From assembly GCF_016648105.1 (NCBI RefSeq), contig NZ_JACVVE010000004.1, positions 1 to 64,000 on the forward strand: a stretch of 64,000 nucleotides of DNA, written 5' to 3'. Below are positions 25,202 through 33,658 of the stretch, piece by piece. The DNA is from Pseudomonas sp. S31. Its GTDB lineage: Bacteria; Pseudomonadota; Gammaproteobacteria; Pseudomonadales; Pseudomonadaceae. Both the position numbers and the translations under genes were made by a program. The notes under the pieces were generated by a model that had not been told where the DNA came from, ran no database searches, and was given only the letters and a program-made list of their open reading frames with translations. Position 1 is the first letter of the stretch. Each line of letters opens with the position of its first letter.

Positions 25202-25405
25202 CTAGCCCAACGCCTCCAACACCTTCGAATCCACCCCCTCTCCCCCATGCGCCTCGATCCACTCCCCCAACTGCCGGCGCATCGCCGGTGTCCAGAAGCT
25301 CTGCAGATGCTGCCGCACCCCCTGCACCGCCAGCCCCCGATCGGGCTCGCTGTCGAAGTAGTGGGCGATCTGGTTGGCCATCTTGACCAGGTTGTCGCTG
25401 CTCAT
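25202..25405 (-). CDS. fdsD: formate dehydrogenase delta subunit FdsD
   Basis: 67 aa (MSSDNLVKMANQIAHYFDSE). It matches the short FdsD proteins, with RGLAVQGVRQHLQSFWTPAM and a C-terminal VDSKVLEALG. FdsD is a small subunit of soluble NAD-dependent formate dehydrogenases, needed for full activity or assembly. Its start overlaps the fdsA stop by 4 nt, so it is translationally coupled as the last gene of fdsGBAD. Confidence 0.9.
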   Translation of the reverse strand: MSSDNLVKMANQIAHYFDSEPDRGLAVQGVRQHLQSFWTPAMRRQLGEWIEAHGGEGVDSKVLEALG

Positions 25406-28287
25406 CGGCGCACCTCGGCTTTTTCTTCGGCGGTGCGGCGTTCCTTGAGCAGGCGCCGCTGTTCGTCACTGAAGTCCTGGTAGCGCTTCTGCCACTGCGA
25501 CGGCTGGAACACCTTGACCACCTCGACCGCAGTGACCTTGTATTCCGGGCAGTTGGTGGCCCAGTCGGAGTTGTCGGTGGTGATCACGTTGGCCCCCGAC
25601 TCGGGGAAGTGGAAGGTGGTGTAGACCACCCCCGGCGCCACCCGCGCGCTGACCTTGGCGCGCAGCACGGTCTGCCCGGCGCGGCTGCCGATACCCACCC
25701 AGTCGCCGTCGCCGATGCCACGGCTTTCAGCGTCGCTGGGGTGGATCTCCAGGCGGTCGGCATCATGCCAGGCAACGTTGCCGGTGCGCCGGGTCTGCGC
25801 GCCGACGTTGTACTGGCTGAGGATGCGCCCGGTGGTCAGCAACAGGGGGTAGCGGCTGTTGACCTTCTCGTCGGTGGGCACGTAGCCCGTCAGCATGAAG
25901 CGCCCCTTGCCGCGTACGAACTGCTCGATGTGCATGGTCGGCGTGCCTTCTGGCGCGGCGTCGTTGCACGGCCACTGCAGGCTGCCACGGCGGTCGAGTT
26001 CGGCATAGCTGACGCGCTGGAAGCTCGGGGTCAGGCGGGCGATCTCGTCCATGATCTCGGACGGATGCTGGTAGTTCATCGGATAGCCCAGGGCATTGGC
26101 CAGGGCCACCGTGGCCTCCCAGTCGGCCTTGCCGGCCAGCGGCTGCATGACCTTGCGCACCCGCGAGATGCGCCGTTCGGCATTGGTGAAGGTGCCGTCC
26201 TTCTCGAGGAACGAGCTGCCTGGCAGGAACACATGGGCGAACTTGGCGGTTTCATTGAGGAAGATGTCCTGCACCACCACGCACTCCATGGCACGCAGCG
26301 CGGCAGTGACGTGCTGAGTGTTGGGGTCGCTCTGGGCGATGTCCTCGCCCTGGCAGTACAGCGCCTTGAAACTGCCGTCGAGCGCCGCCTCGAACATGTT
26401 GGGGATGCGCAGGCCCGGGTCGGGCTGCAAGGTCACGCCCCAGGCCTGTTCGAACTCGGCACGCACGCCTGCGTTGGAGATGTGCCGGTAACCGGGCAGC
26501 TCGTGGGGGAACGAACCCATGTCGCACGAACCCTGCACGTTGTTCTGCCCGCGCAGCGGGTTCACCCCTACCCCTTCGCGGCCGACGTTGCCGGTGGCCA
26601 TGGCCAGGTTGGCGATGCCCATCACCGCCGTGCTGCCCTGGCTGTGCTCGGTCACGCCCAGGCCATAGTAGATGGCCGCGTTACCGCCGGTAGCGTACAG
26701 CCGCGCGGCGGTGCGGATCTGCTGCGCTGGCACGCCGCAAACCGGCCCGAGCACCTCGGGCGCGTTTTCCGCCTGGCTGACGAAATCGCGCCAGCGGGCG
26801 AAATCCTCGGTTTCGCAGCGGGCATCGATGAAATGCTGGGCCAGCAGGCCTTCGCTGACGATCACATGGGCCAGGGCATTGAGCATGGCCACGTTGGTGC
26901 CGGGGCGCAGTTGCAGGTGCAGGTCGGCGCGGGCATGGGGCGCGTCGACCAGGTCGATGCGCCGCGGGTCGATGACGATCAGCCGCGCGCCCTCGCGCAG
27001 CCGGCGCTTGAGCTGCGAGCCGAACACCGGGTGGGCATCGGTGGGGTTGGCGCCGATCACCAGGATCACGTCGGCCTGCATCACCGAGTCGAAACTCTGG
27101 GTACCGGCCGACTCGCCAAGGGTCTGCTTCAGGCCATAGCCGGTCGGCGAATGGCAGACTCGCGCGCAGGTGTCGACGTTGTTGTTGCCGAACGCCGTGC
27201 GCACCAGCTTCTGCACCAGGTAGGCCTCTTCGTTGGTGCAGCGACTGGAGGTGATGCCACCGATGGCGTCACGCCCGTACTTGAGCTGGATACGCCGGAA
27301 CTCGCTGGCCGCATAGGTCACCGCCTCATCCCAGCTGACCTCCTGCCACGGGTCTTCCAGGCGCTTGCGGATCATCGGCTTGGTGATGCGGTCGGGGTGG
27401 GTGGCATAGCCCCAGGCGAAGCGGCCCTTGACGCAGGCATGGCCATGGTTGGCGCCGCCGTTCTTGTCCGGGACCATGCGCACCAGCTGGTCGCCTTTCA
27501 TCTCGGCGCGGAACGAACAGCCGACGCCGCAATAGGCGCAGGTAGTGATCACCGCACGTTCCGGCTGGCCCAGCTGAATCAGGCTTTTCTCGCTCAGGGT
27601 CGCGGTCGGGCAGGCCTGCACGCAGGCGCCGCACGACACGCATTCGGAAGCGAGGAAGTTGTCGCCGCCGGCCGCCGCCACCCGCGAGTCGAAGCCGCGC
27701 CCGGTGATGGTCAGGGCGAAGGTGCCCTGGATATCCTCGCAGGCACGCACGCAGCGGCTGCAGACGATGCACTTGCTCGGCTCGTAGTCGAAGTACGGGT
27801 TGGACACGTCCTTCTTCTCGGCCAGGTGGTTGGCACCGTCGTAGCCATAGCGCACCTCGCGCAGGCCGACCTGGCCCGCCACGGTCTGCAGTTCGCAGTT
27901 GCCGTTGGCCGAGCAGGTCAGGCAGTCCAGCGGGTGGTCGGAGATGTACAGCTCCATGACGTTGCGACGCAGGTCGGCCAGGCGTGGCGTTTGCGTGCGT
28001 ACCACCATGCCCTCGGTCACGGGCGTGGTGCACGAGGCTGGGTAGCCGCGCATGCCGTCGATCTCGACCAGGCACATGCGGCACGAGCCGAACGCTTCCA
28101 GGCTGTCGGTGGCGCAGAGTTTCGGAATGCTGGTGCCGAGCAGCGCAGCAGCACGCATCACCGAGGTGCCAGCAGGCACGCTGATATTGCGCCCATCGAT
28201 GTTCAGGCTGACCTGCACGTCGCTGTCACGGGCAGGCGTACCGAGGTCGCTGCTTTTATCAAAAGAGGGGTCGAAGTAATTGATCAC
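25402..28287 (-). CDS. fdsA: NAD-dependent formate dehydrogenase catalytic subunit FdsA
   Basis: 961 aa from a GTG at 28285-28287, chosen because GGAGG precedes it and it overlaps the fdsB stop by GTGA. In order: an N-terminal [2Fe-2S] ferredoxin-like domain (CRMCLVEIDG), a His-Cys3 cluster site (HPLDCLTCSANGNC), two ferredoxin [4Fe-4S] motifs (CIVCSRCVRAC, CVSCGACVQAC), and the catalytic molybdopterin domain beginning CAYCGVGC. The metal-ligand residue is Cys in ARVCHSPTGYGL, as in non-selenium enzymes. It oxidises formate to CO2 at a Mo/W bis-MGD centre in the cytosol and passes electrons to FdsGB and NAD. No FdhD/FdsC maturation factor is encoded in this window. Confidence 0.95.
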   Translation of the reverse strand: MINYFDPSFDKSSDLGTPARDSDVQVSLNIDGRNISVPAGTSVMRAAALLGTSIPKLCATDSLEAFGSCRMCLVEIDGMRGYPASCTTPVTEGMVVRTQTPRLADLRRNVMELYISDHPLDCLTCSANGNCELQTVAGQVGLREVRYGYDGANHLAEKKDVSNPYFDYEPSKCIVCSRCVRACEDIQGTFALTITGRGFDSRVAAAGGDNFLASECVSCGACVQACPTATLSEKSLIQLGQPERAVITTCAYCGVGCSFRAEMKGDQLVRMVPDKNGGANHGHACVKGRFAWGYATHPDRITKPMIRKRLEDPWQEVSWDEAVTYAASEFRRIQLKYGRDAIGGITSSRCTNEEAYLVQKLVRTAFGNNNVDTCARVCHSPTGYGLKQTLGESAGTQSFDSVMQADVILVIGANPTDAHPVFGSQLKRRLREGARLIVIDPRRIDLVDAPHARADLHLQLRPGTNVAMLNALAHVIVSEGLLAQHFIDARCETEDFARWRDFVSQAENAPEVLGPVCGVPAQQIRTAARLYATGGNAAIYYGLGVTEHSQGSTAVMGIANLAMATGNVGREGVGVNPLRGQNNVQGSCDMGSFPHELPGYRHISNAGVRAEFEQAWGVTLQPDPGLRIPNMFEAALDGSFKALYCQGEDIAQSDPNTQHVTAALRAMECVVVQDIFLNETAKFAHVFLPGSSFLEKDGTFTNAERRISRVRKVMQPLAGKADWEATVALANALGYPMNYQHPSEIMDEIARLTPSFQRVSYAELDRRGSLQWPCNDAAPEGTPTMHIEQFVRGKGRFMLTGYVPTDEKVNSRYPLLLTTGRILSQYNVGAQTRRTGNVAWHDADRLEIHPSDAESRGIGDGDWVGIGSRAGQTVLRAKVSARVAPGVVYTTFHFPESGANVITTDNSDWATNCPEYKVTAVEVVKVFQPSQWQKRYQDFSDEQRRLLKERRTAEEKAEVRR

Positions 28288-29843
28288 TGCGCGGCCTCCG
28301 TGGTGGTCAGCCCGAAATCGGCGGGGAAGTACTTGAGGGCGCTGGCCACCGGGTAGGCGGTCATGCCGCCCATGGCGCACAGCGAGCCGTATTGCAGGGT
28401 GTCGCACAGCTCGCGCAGCAGCAGGGCCTGGTCATGGCGCTCGGTGAAATCGCTGCTGGCGATCAGCCGGTCGACCACCTCCATGCCGCGCGTCGAGCCG
28501 ATGCGGCAGGGGGTGCATTTGCCACATGACTCCTCGGCGCAGAACTGCAGGGCGAACCGCGCCATGCTGGCCATGTTCAGGGTATCGTCCGCCACCACCA
28601 CGCCGCCGTGGCCGAGCATCGCGCCCATGGCGGCGAAGGTCTCGTAGTCCAACGGGGTGTCGAAGTGGCTCGGCGGCACCCAGGCACCCAGCGGGCCGCC
28701 GACCTGCGCGGCCTTGAGGGGCCGGCCGCTGGCGGTACCACCGCCGTAGCCTTCGACCAGCTCGCGCAGGGTCAGGCCGAAGGCGCGCTCCACCAGGCCG
28801 CCGTGGCGAATGTTGCCGGCCAGCTGGAAGGGCATGGTGCCCAGCGAACGGCCCATGCCGAAGTCGCGGTAGAAGGCCGCACCTTTGGCCAGGATGATCG
28901 GCACCGAGGCCAGGGTGAGCACGTTGTGCACCAGCGTCGGCCGACCGAACAGGCCCTGCAGCGCCGGCAGCGGTGGCTTGGCGCGAACGATGCCGCGCTT
29001 GCCCTCGATGGATTCGAGCAGCGCGGTTTCCTCGCCGCAGATGTAGGCCCCCGCCCCCACTCGTACTTCCAGCTCGAAGGCCTGGCCACTGCCTGCCACG
29101 TCGGTGCCGAGGTAGCCAGCGGCGCGGGCGATGACCAGGGCCTGGTCGAGCACGCGGATCGCATCGGGGTATTCCGAGCGCACGTAGATATAGCCTTTGT
29201 CGGCGCCGACCGCGAGGCCGGCGATGATCATGCCTTCGATCAGCAGGAAGGGGTCGCCCTCCATCAGCATGCGGTCGGCGAAGGTGCCGGAGTCGCCCTC
29301 GTCGGCATTGCACACCACGTACTTCTGCCCAGGGGTGGCATCACGCACGGTGCGCCACTTGATACCGGCCGGAAACGCCGCGCCACCCCGGCCACGCAGG
29401 CCGGAGTCGAGCACTGCGGCGACCACCTCGGCAGCGTCCAGCGCAACGGCGTTGGCCAGGCCGGCGAAGCCGCCGTGGGCGCGGTAGTCGTCCAGCGACA
29501 GCGGCCGGGTGATGCCGGCGCGGGCGAACAGCAGGCGCTGCTGGCTCTTGAGGTAGGGGATCTGCTCGACCGGTCCCAGCGCCAGCGAGTGGCCACCCGG
29601 TTGGCCAGTCAGGGCATCGAGCAATGTGGGGACGTCTTCCGGGGTGACCGGGCCATAGCCCATGCGCCCTTGCGCACTGTCACATTCCACCAGCGGCTCC
29701 AGCCAGTACAGTCCGCGCGAGCTGGTGCGCTGGATGTCGAGGGCCAGCTGGCGCCGTTCGGCCTCGGCCTGCAAGGCACTGGCCACATGTTCGGCACCTA
29801 CGGCGCGAGCCACCGAGTCGGTGGCAATATAGACCTTCAGCAT
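28284..29843 (-). CDS. fdsB: formate dehydrogenase beta subunit FdsB (NAD/FMN)
   Basis: 519 aa. An N-terminal thioredoxin-like region (MLKVYIATDSVARAVG) is followed by the NuoF-like core. NAD/FMN binding is marked by SGLRGRGGAAFPAG and by KYVVCNADEGDSGTFADR. The C-terminal [4Fe-4S] site is EESCGKCTPCRIGSTRG with a distant Cys in LQYGSLCAMGG. It takes electrons from FdsA and reduces NAD. It overlaps fdsG at its start and fdsA at its end, so translation is coupled. Confidence 0.95.
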   Translation of the reverse strand: MLKVYIATDSVARAVGAEHVASALQAEAERRQLALDIQRTSSRGLYWLEPLVECDSAQGRMGYGPVTPEDVPTLLDALTGQPGGHSLALGPVEQIPYLKSQQRLLFARAGITRPLSLDDYRAHGGFAGLANAVALDAAEVVAAVLDSGLRGRGGAAFPAGIKWRTVRDATPGQKYVVCNADEGDSGTFADRMLMEGDPFLLIEGMIIAGLAVGADKGYIYVRSEYPDAIRVLDQALVIARAAGYLGTDVAGSGQAFELEVRVGAGAYICGEETALLESIEGKRGIVRAKPPLPALQGLFGRPTLVHNVLTLASVPIILAKGAAFYRDFGMGRSLGTMPFQLAGNIRHGGLVERAFGLTLRELVEGYGGGTASGRPLKAAQVGGPLGAWVPPSHFDTPLDYETFAAMGAMLGHGGVVVADDTLNMASMARFALQFCAEESCGKCTPCRIGSTRGMEVVDRLIASSDFTERHDQALLLRELCDTLQYGSLCAMGGMTAYPVASALKYFPADFGLTTTEAAQ

Positions 29844-30319
29844 GCTTCACCCTCCAGGCAACCGTTGACCAGCGCGCGCAGGCGCTCGGGGGTCAGGCGT
29901 GCGTGCACCTGGCCATCCAGCTCCAGTGCCGGCGAACAGGCGCAGGCGCCCAGGCAATACACCGGGCGCAGGCTGATGGCGCCGTCGGCGCTGGTGCCGT
30001 GATCGTCCAAGGCCAACTGTTCGCGCAGTTGCGCGGCCAATGCCTCGCTGCCGCGGCTCTGACACGATTCGGCGCGGCACAGGCGTAGGGTATGACGAGG
30101 CGGGGGCTGGGTACGGAAGTCGTGGTAGAAGCTGATCACCCCACGCACCTCGGCGAGGCTCAGGTTCAGGGCATGGGCGATGTCGTCGACCGCGGCATCG
30201 GGGATGAAACCCACGGCATCCTGGATAGCGTGGAGGATGGGCAGTAGCGCACCCGGCCTGCCCTTGTCGCGGGCCAGAATGCTTTGGATGACAGGCAAAT
30301 GAAGCAGTTCATCAGGCAT
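29837..30319 (-). CDS. fdsG: formate dehydrogenase gamma subunit FdsG (NuoE-like)
   Basis: 160 aa from the ATG at 30317-30319 (MPDELLHLPVIQSILARDKG). It is NuoE-like with a [2Fe-2S] thioredoxin fold. The ligands are seen as LCRAESCQSRG and YCLGACACSPA. It is the promoter-proximal gene of fdsGBAD. The in-frame extension to 30358 lacks family features. Confidence 0.93.
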   Translation of the reverse strand: MPDELLHLPVIQSILARDKGRPGALLPILHAIQDAVGFIPDAAVDDIAHALNLSLAEVRGVISFYHDFRTQPPPRHTLRLCRAESCQSRGSEALAAQLREQLALDDHGTSADGAISLRPVYCLGACACSPALELDGQVHARLTPERLRALVNGCLEGEAC

Positions 30320-30578
30320 ACAGCGGACCTCGTCGTCACGGGCCCTGCCTGTTGTCATGTTGGTCAGGCGCCCGGCGTGCTCTGCTGCGGCGCGCCAGCC
30401 ACGTCACGGGGGCGTGGGCTCGGCGGCCTCCCAGCCGATGGCCATGCGTCTGCGCGCATTGGGCTCAAGGGCATCCAACAAGCATGGCACGTGCGCAGCC
30501 ATGAGGATGTGCGCGAACGACCAGGCGCATTCTGAAACCGACCAGAGGTTCGTTCGTCGGTAGACTTGAGCAGACTCA
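30320..30578. other. gap upstream of fdsGBAD
   Basis: 259 nt between fdsG and the end of the glutathionylspermidine-synthase-like gene. It must hold the fds promoter, but I see no convincing promoter boxes, hairpin with T-run, or coding sequence. The short frames here have no family-like features. Confidence 0.5.
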
Positions 30579-31736
30579 TCAACCCAGCACGACATGGGGC
30601 AGGAACCGCGAACTGTCCTTGGTGATCAACGAGTCGTCTTCACGAATCCCCATTCCGCTGGCTTTGCCACCCACGACCCAGGCACCGATCAGCGAGTAGC
30701 TGTCGCCAAACTTGGGCAGCGGCGCCAAACCTTGCAGGATGTATGGCGCATCGGTGTAAGGCCCATCTTCGAATACCCGCAGCCCTTCGCTTGTCCGGAT
30801 GTCGACATTGGCTCCCTCCCGGGAAAAATAAGGCTTGCGCACCCATCCCCTGGGCACCGCCTTCTGGGGCTCGGCATCGACGAACGCTGGTAGCAGGTTC
30901 GGGTGACCTTCGTGCCATTGCCACAGCAGCGCCAGGATGCCCTTGTTGGAAATCAGCGCCTTCCACGGCGGCTCGACGAACTGCGTACCGCATCCGGCAA
31001 TCGCCGCGCCGAACGGCTCATGGAAGATATGTTCCCAGGCATGCAGCTTGAACAGACGCGGAATGCACCGCCCGTGCAGGTCGACGAAACGGCCATCCTC
31101 GGCCAGACCGATGTCCTCGAGGTCGATATGCCGGGTACGAATGCCTGCATGTTCGGCCATCTTGCGCAGAAAATCGGTAGTGCCGCGGTCTTCCACCGAT
31201 CCTGACACGGTCGAGAAGTAGAAGTCGCCTGCGCTGGGCATGGCGGCGAACGCCTGCACCAGGTCGTCCGCGAGGGTGTTGAACTGGCTGGCCTCGGCCG
31301 GCAGCACACCACGCTGGATCTGCTCCTCCAGCCAGATCAACTGGAACGCCGCCGCCTCGTACAACGAGGTGGGCGTGTCGTAGTTGGCCTCGATCAGTTT
31401 CGCCGGAGCGTGGCCGTCGTAGCTGAAGTCGAAGCGACCATAGAGGTGCGCCTGCCCTGCCTTCCACGAATCACGCACGAGATCGAAGAACGCCGGCGGG
31501 ATCGCCAGCCGCGCCAGCAGCGCCTCGCTGTCGACGATGCGCTCGACCGCATCCAGGCACAGGGCGTGCAGCTCCTCGGTGGGCGCCAGCAAGTCACGCT
31601 CGACCTGGGTTTCGCTGAACTGATAATAGCCCCGCTCGTCCCAATAGCGATCGCCGTCGATGGTATGGAAGGCAAAGCCTTCGCGAGCAGCGGTGGCACG
31701 CCAGTCCGGACGTTCGTCACACTCGACCTTGCGCAT
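30579..31736 (-). CDS. YjfC/YgiC-type ATP-grasp, glutathionylspermidine synthase family
   Basis: 385 aa from the ATG at 31734-31736. It matches the synthetase half of GspS-like enzymes without the N-terminal amidase. Conserved stretches include LYGRFDFSYDG, KLIEANYDTPTSLYEA and the ATP-grasp segments EPPWKALISNKGILALLW and FGDSYSLIGAWVVGGKASGMGIREDDS. The enzyme presumably forms an amide bond using ATP, but YjfC/YgiC proteins lack proven glutathionylspermidine activity. It starts 2 nt after the DUF1190 lipoprotein gene, in the same order as E. coli yjfKLMC. A proposal in the literature is that such ATP-grasp proteins modify the neighbouring secreted protein. Confidence 0.85.
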   Translation of the reverse strand: MRKVECDERPDWRATAAREGFAFHTIDGDRYWDERGYYQFSETQVERDLLAPTEELHALCLDAVERIVDSEALLARLAIPPAFFDLVRDSWKAGQAHLYGRFDFSYDGHAPAKLIEANYDTPTSLYEAAAFQLIWLEEQIQRGVLPAEASQFNTLADDLVQAFAAMPSAGDFYFSTVSGSVEDRGTTDFLRKMAEHAGIRTRHIDLEDIGLAEDGRFVDLHGRCIPRLFKLHAWEHIFHEPFGAAIAGCGTQFVEPPWKALISNKGILALLWQWHEGHPNLLPAFVDAEPQKAVPRGWVRKPYFSREGANVDIRTSEGLRVFEDGPYTDAPYILQGLAPLPKFGDSYSLIGAWVVGGKASGMGIREDDSLITKDSSRFLPHVVLG

Positions 31737-31738
31737 GC

Positions 31739-32473
31739 TCAGCCCCCGAAGAAACTGCTGGACCTGCCGCCCCAACCGCTGCGCGCGGCGGCCTGGCTGC
31801 CGAAGCCACCACGGGTAACCGAAGCCGAGGAAGCCGAGCGGGCTTCGCTTGATCGTGAGCTACCGGCGCTGCCGGAGCCGTAGTAGCCGCCTCCGCCGCC
31901 TGACGCCCCACCGCTACCCTGCTCCTCGTCCTTGCGCATTCGCTGGATACCACCCGCCGTGCCGAAACGCTGGCCAATCCGGCCAAAGCGCTGGCCGCTA
32001 CCATCGCGATAGGCATACAACGGCTGGCCCGCATAGCGGCGCCCCCCTATACCGCTCCCCTGCGCCAGTAACCCGGCGACCACCGCCGCGGTAGCGATAT
32101 GGCCATAGCCGCCGCCCTGGGCATAGCCGGCATCGAGTTGCGACTGGGTCACTTCGGCGCTGCTTTGCAGTTCGAAGCCGCTCATGTTCGGTTGGTAGCC
32201 TCCGCCTACCGCAAGGCCACACCCCCCCGTGGTGAACTGCGCCTCGCACTGCTCGAGAGTAGGGAATTTGGGGGTCATGGCCGAGTACGCGATCAAGGCA
32301 TCGCGCTGCGCATCGTTGCAGACCTTGTGCGGCACCTGGTCGGCCACGCAAGCCTCCAGGCTCTCGTAGTTGACCTGCTGGCTGACCGTGTAGGTTTCTT
32401 CTCCCGGCCCACAGGCAGTGAGCGCCAGGGGCAGCGAACTGGCCAGCACCAGTTTGACGGAACTGCGTTTCAT
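31739..32473 (-). CDS. DUF1190/YgiB-type lipoprotein with Gly/Ser-rich tail
   Basis: 244 aa. The lipoprotein signal ends LPLALTAC, so the mature protein is anchored by a Cys at about residue 21. The middle resembles YgiB/YjfM (DUF1190): CVADQVPHKVCNDAQRDAL and a second Cys pair around CEAQFTTGGCG. The last ~60 residues are almost only Gly, Ser, Ala and Arg and end SSSFFGG. Genes for an ATP-grasp ligase (downstream) and two membrane or cytosolic partners (upstream) are in the same operon. The exposed C-terminal Gly-Gly would suit modification by the ligase, but this is speculation. Confidence 0.85.
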   Translation of the reverse strand: MKRSSVKLVLASSLPLALTACGPGEETYTVSQQVNYESLEACVADQVPHKVCNDAQRDALIAYSAMTPKFPTLEQCEAQFTTGGCGLAVGGGYQPNMSGFELQSSAEVTQSQLDAGYAQGGGYGHIATAAVVAGLLAQGSGIGGRRYAGQPLYAYRDGSGQRFGRIGQRFGTAGGIQRMRKDEEQGSGGASGGGGGYYGSGSAGSSRSSEARSASSASVTRGGFGSQAAARSGWGGRSSSFFGG

Positions 32474-32489
32474 CGGGTTTCCTCGCGCA

Positions 32490-32912
32490 TCAGGCCGGCG
32501 TCATGCAGGCCGAGTTGAGAAAGCCGACGCTGATCGCAACGCTGGCGGCGTAGATGGCGGCCGCCAGCTCACCCTCGGCGATGCGCCGGGACAAGCCGCG
32601 CAGCACCAGGCTGGTGAGGCCGAAGGCAAGCAACTGCACCACGCCAGCGATCACCACCCAGGCGACGAAATCAACGATGCTGACGCTGTAGGCGATGATG
32701 TTGCTGGCCGGCAGAGAAAAGCCGACCAGTGAGCCACCCAGGGCAATGGCCGCCGCCGGGTTGTTCTCGCGGATCAGGGCGAACTCGCGGTGCGGGGTGA
32801 GGCGCGTGTAGATGAACTGGAACAACCAGAACACCAGCAGTGCCACGCTGATGTACAGGATGAAGCCGGTCACGGCCGAAGCGTTAAGCGACTGGCGCAG
32901 GGCGTCGAGCAT
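32490..32912 (-). CDS. DUF350 (YjfL) inner-membrane protein
   Basis: 140 aa, four hydrophobic segments: near residues 15-38, 55-75, 80-105 and 115-135. The pattern (FILYISVALLVFWLFQFIYT, NNPAAAIALGGSLVGFSLP) matches DUF350/YjfL, found as a two-fold repeat of a helix pair. It follows the yjfK-like gene by 12 nt and precedes the DUF1190 lipoprotein gene by 16 nt, so it probably works with them at the inner membrane. Confidence 0.85.
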   Translation of the reverse strand: MLDALRQSLNASAVTGFILYISVALLVFWLFQFIYTRLTPHREFALIRENNPAAAIALGGSLVGFSLPASNIIAYSVSIVDFVAWVVIAGVVQLLAFGLTSLVLRGLSRRIAEGELAAAIYAASVAISVGFLNSACMTPA

Positions 32913-32924
32913 GGGATGTCCTTG

Positions 32925-33524
32925 TCAGGTGATGTGAAAATCCGTGGGAAACAAAGTGGTGCCGAGCGAGGTGGTGAACAGCAGCGCACCCTGTTCATCC
33001 TCCTCGAGCGACAGCAGCAGGAATTCGCGACGTTCGGCCAGACCGGTATCGCGGGCATACAGCATCGACAAGTGCCGGATGCCATGGCGCCCCGCCGGGC
33101 CGGTGACTTGCTCGTGCAGTTCGACCCAGGGCGTACGCCCCTCTTCGCGGCCCCATTGGCGCGAGTACAGGTAGCCTTCATGGCTGTAGATCGGCAGGCC
33201 AGCCGGGGCCTGCCCGCCGACCAGTTCTTGCACCTGCGCGTCGCCCTGCAGCGGCTGCGCGCTGTGGTAGCCGAACAAGACGATGTCGCCCGCTTCGCGG
33301 CCATGCATCAGTACTTGCAGCCAGTAGTCTTCGTTGTCCATGTAGAAGCGCAGCAGGCGCACCGACTGGCCAAGGTCGATTTCGCCTACAGCGGCGATGG
33401 TTTCCGGGCCTGGAACCTGAAGCTCGGAAAAGCCAGAGAGCAATGGCCCGAGCGAGGCGGCGGGGGTAAAGGTGGAACCACTGAGCAGGCCGAAGGGCGG
33501 GCTGGCCAGGTGTATGGGCGACAT
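32925..33524 (-). CDS. YjfK/DUF2491-family protein
   Basis: 199 aa, no signal peptide or membrane segment. It matches the DUF2491 (YjfK) pattern by composition and order in the operon: a soluble alpha/beta protein with YSHEGYLYSRQWGREEG and a C-terminal EDEQGALLFTTSLGTTLFP. It is the first gene of a four-gene unit equivalent to E. coli yjfKLMC. The PspA-like YjfJ partner found in E. coli is not in this window. Function unknown. Confidence 0.78.
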   Translation of the reverse strand: MSPIHLASPPFGLLSGSTFTPAASLGPLLSGFSELQVPGPETIAAVGEIDLGQSVRLLRFYMDNEDYWLQVLMHGREAGDIVLFGYHSAQPLQGDAQVQELVGGQAPAGLPIYSHEGYLYSRQWGREEGRTPWVELHEQVTGPAGRHGIRHLSMLYARDTGLAERREFLLLSLEEDEQGALLFTTSLGTTLFPTDFHIT

Positions 33525-33658
33525 CGAACACTCCGGTTGATCGCAGCTTCCTTGCAGGGGGCGTCACGATAACCGGTTTCCCTGGTCCAGCCAATGCAGT
33601 GTCTGTTAGAACAAATGTCCTCTAGATGTCGCGTTGGGCGGTCATACGCCACTGTCGC

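Noticed and set aside
25609..28356. 915-codon plus-strand frame
   Set aside because: Antisense to fdsA, whose iron-sulfur and molybdopterin motifs leave no doubt about the strand.
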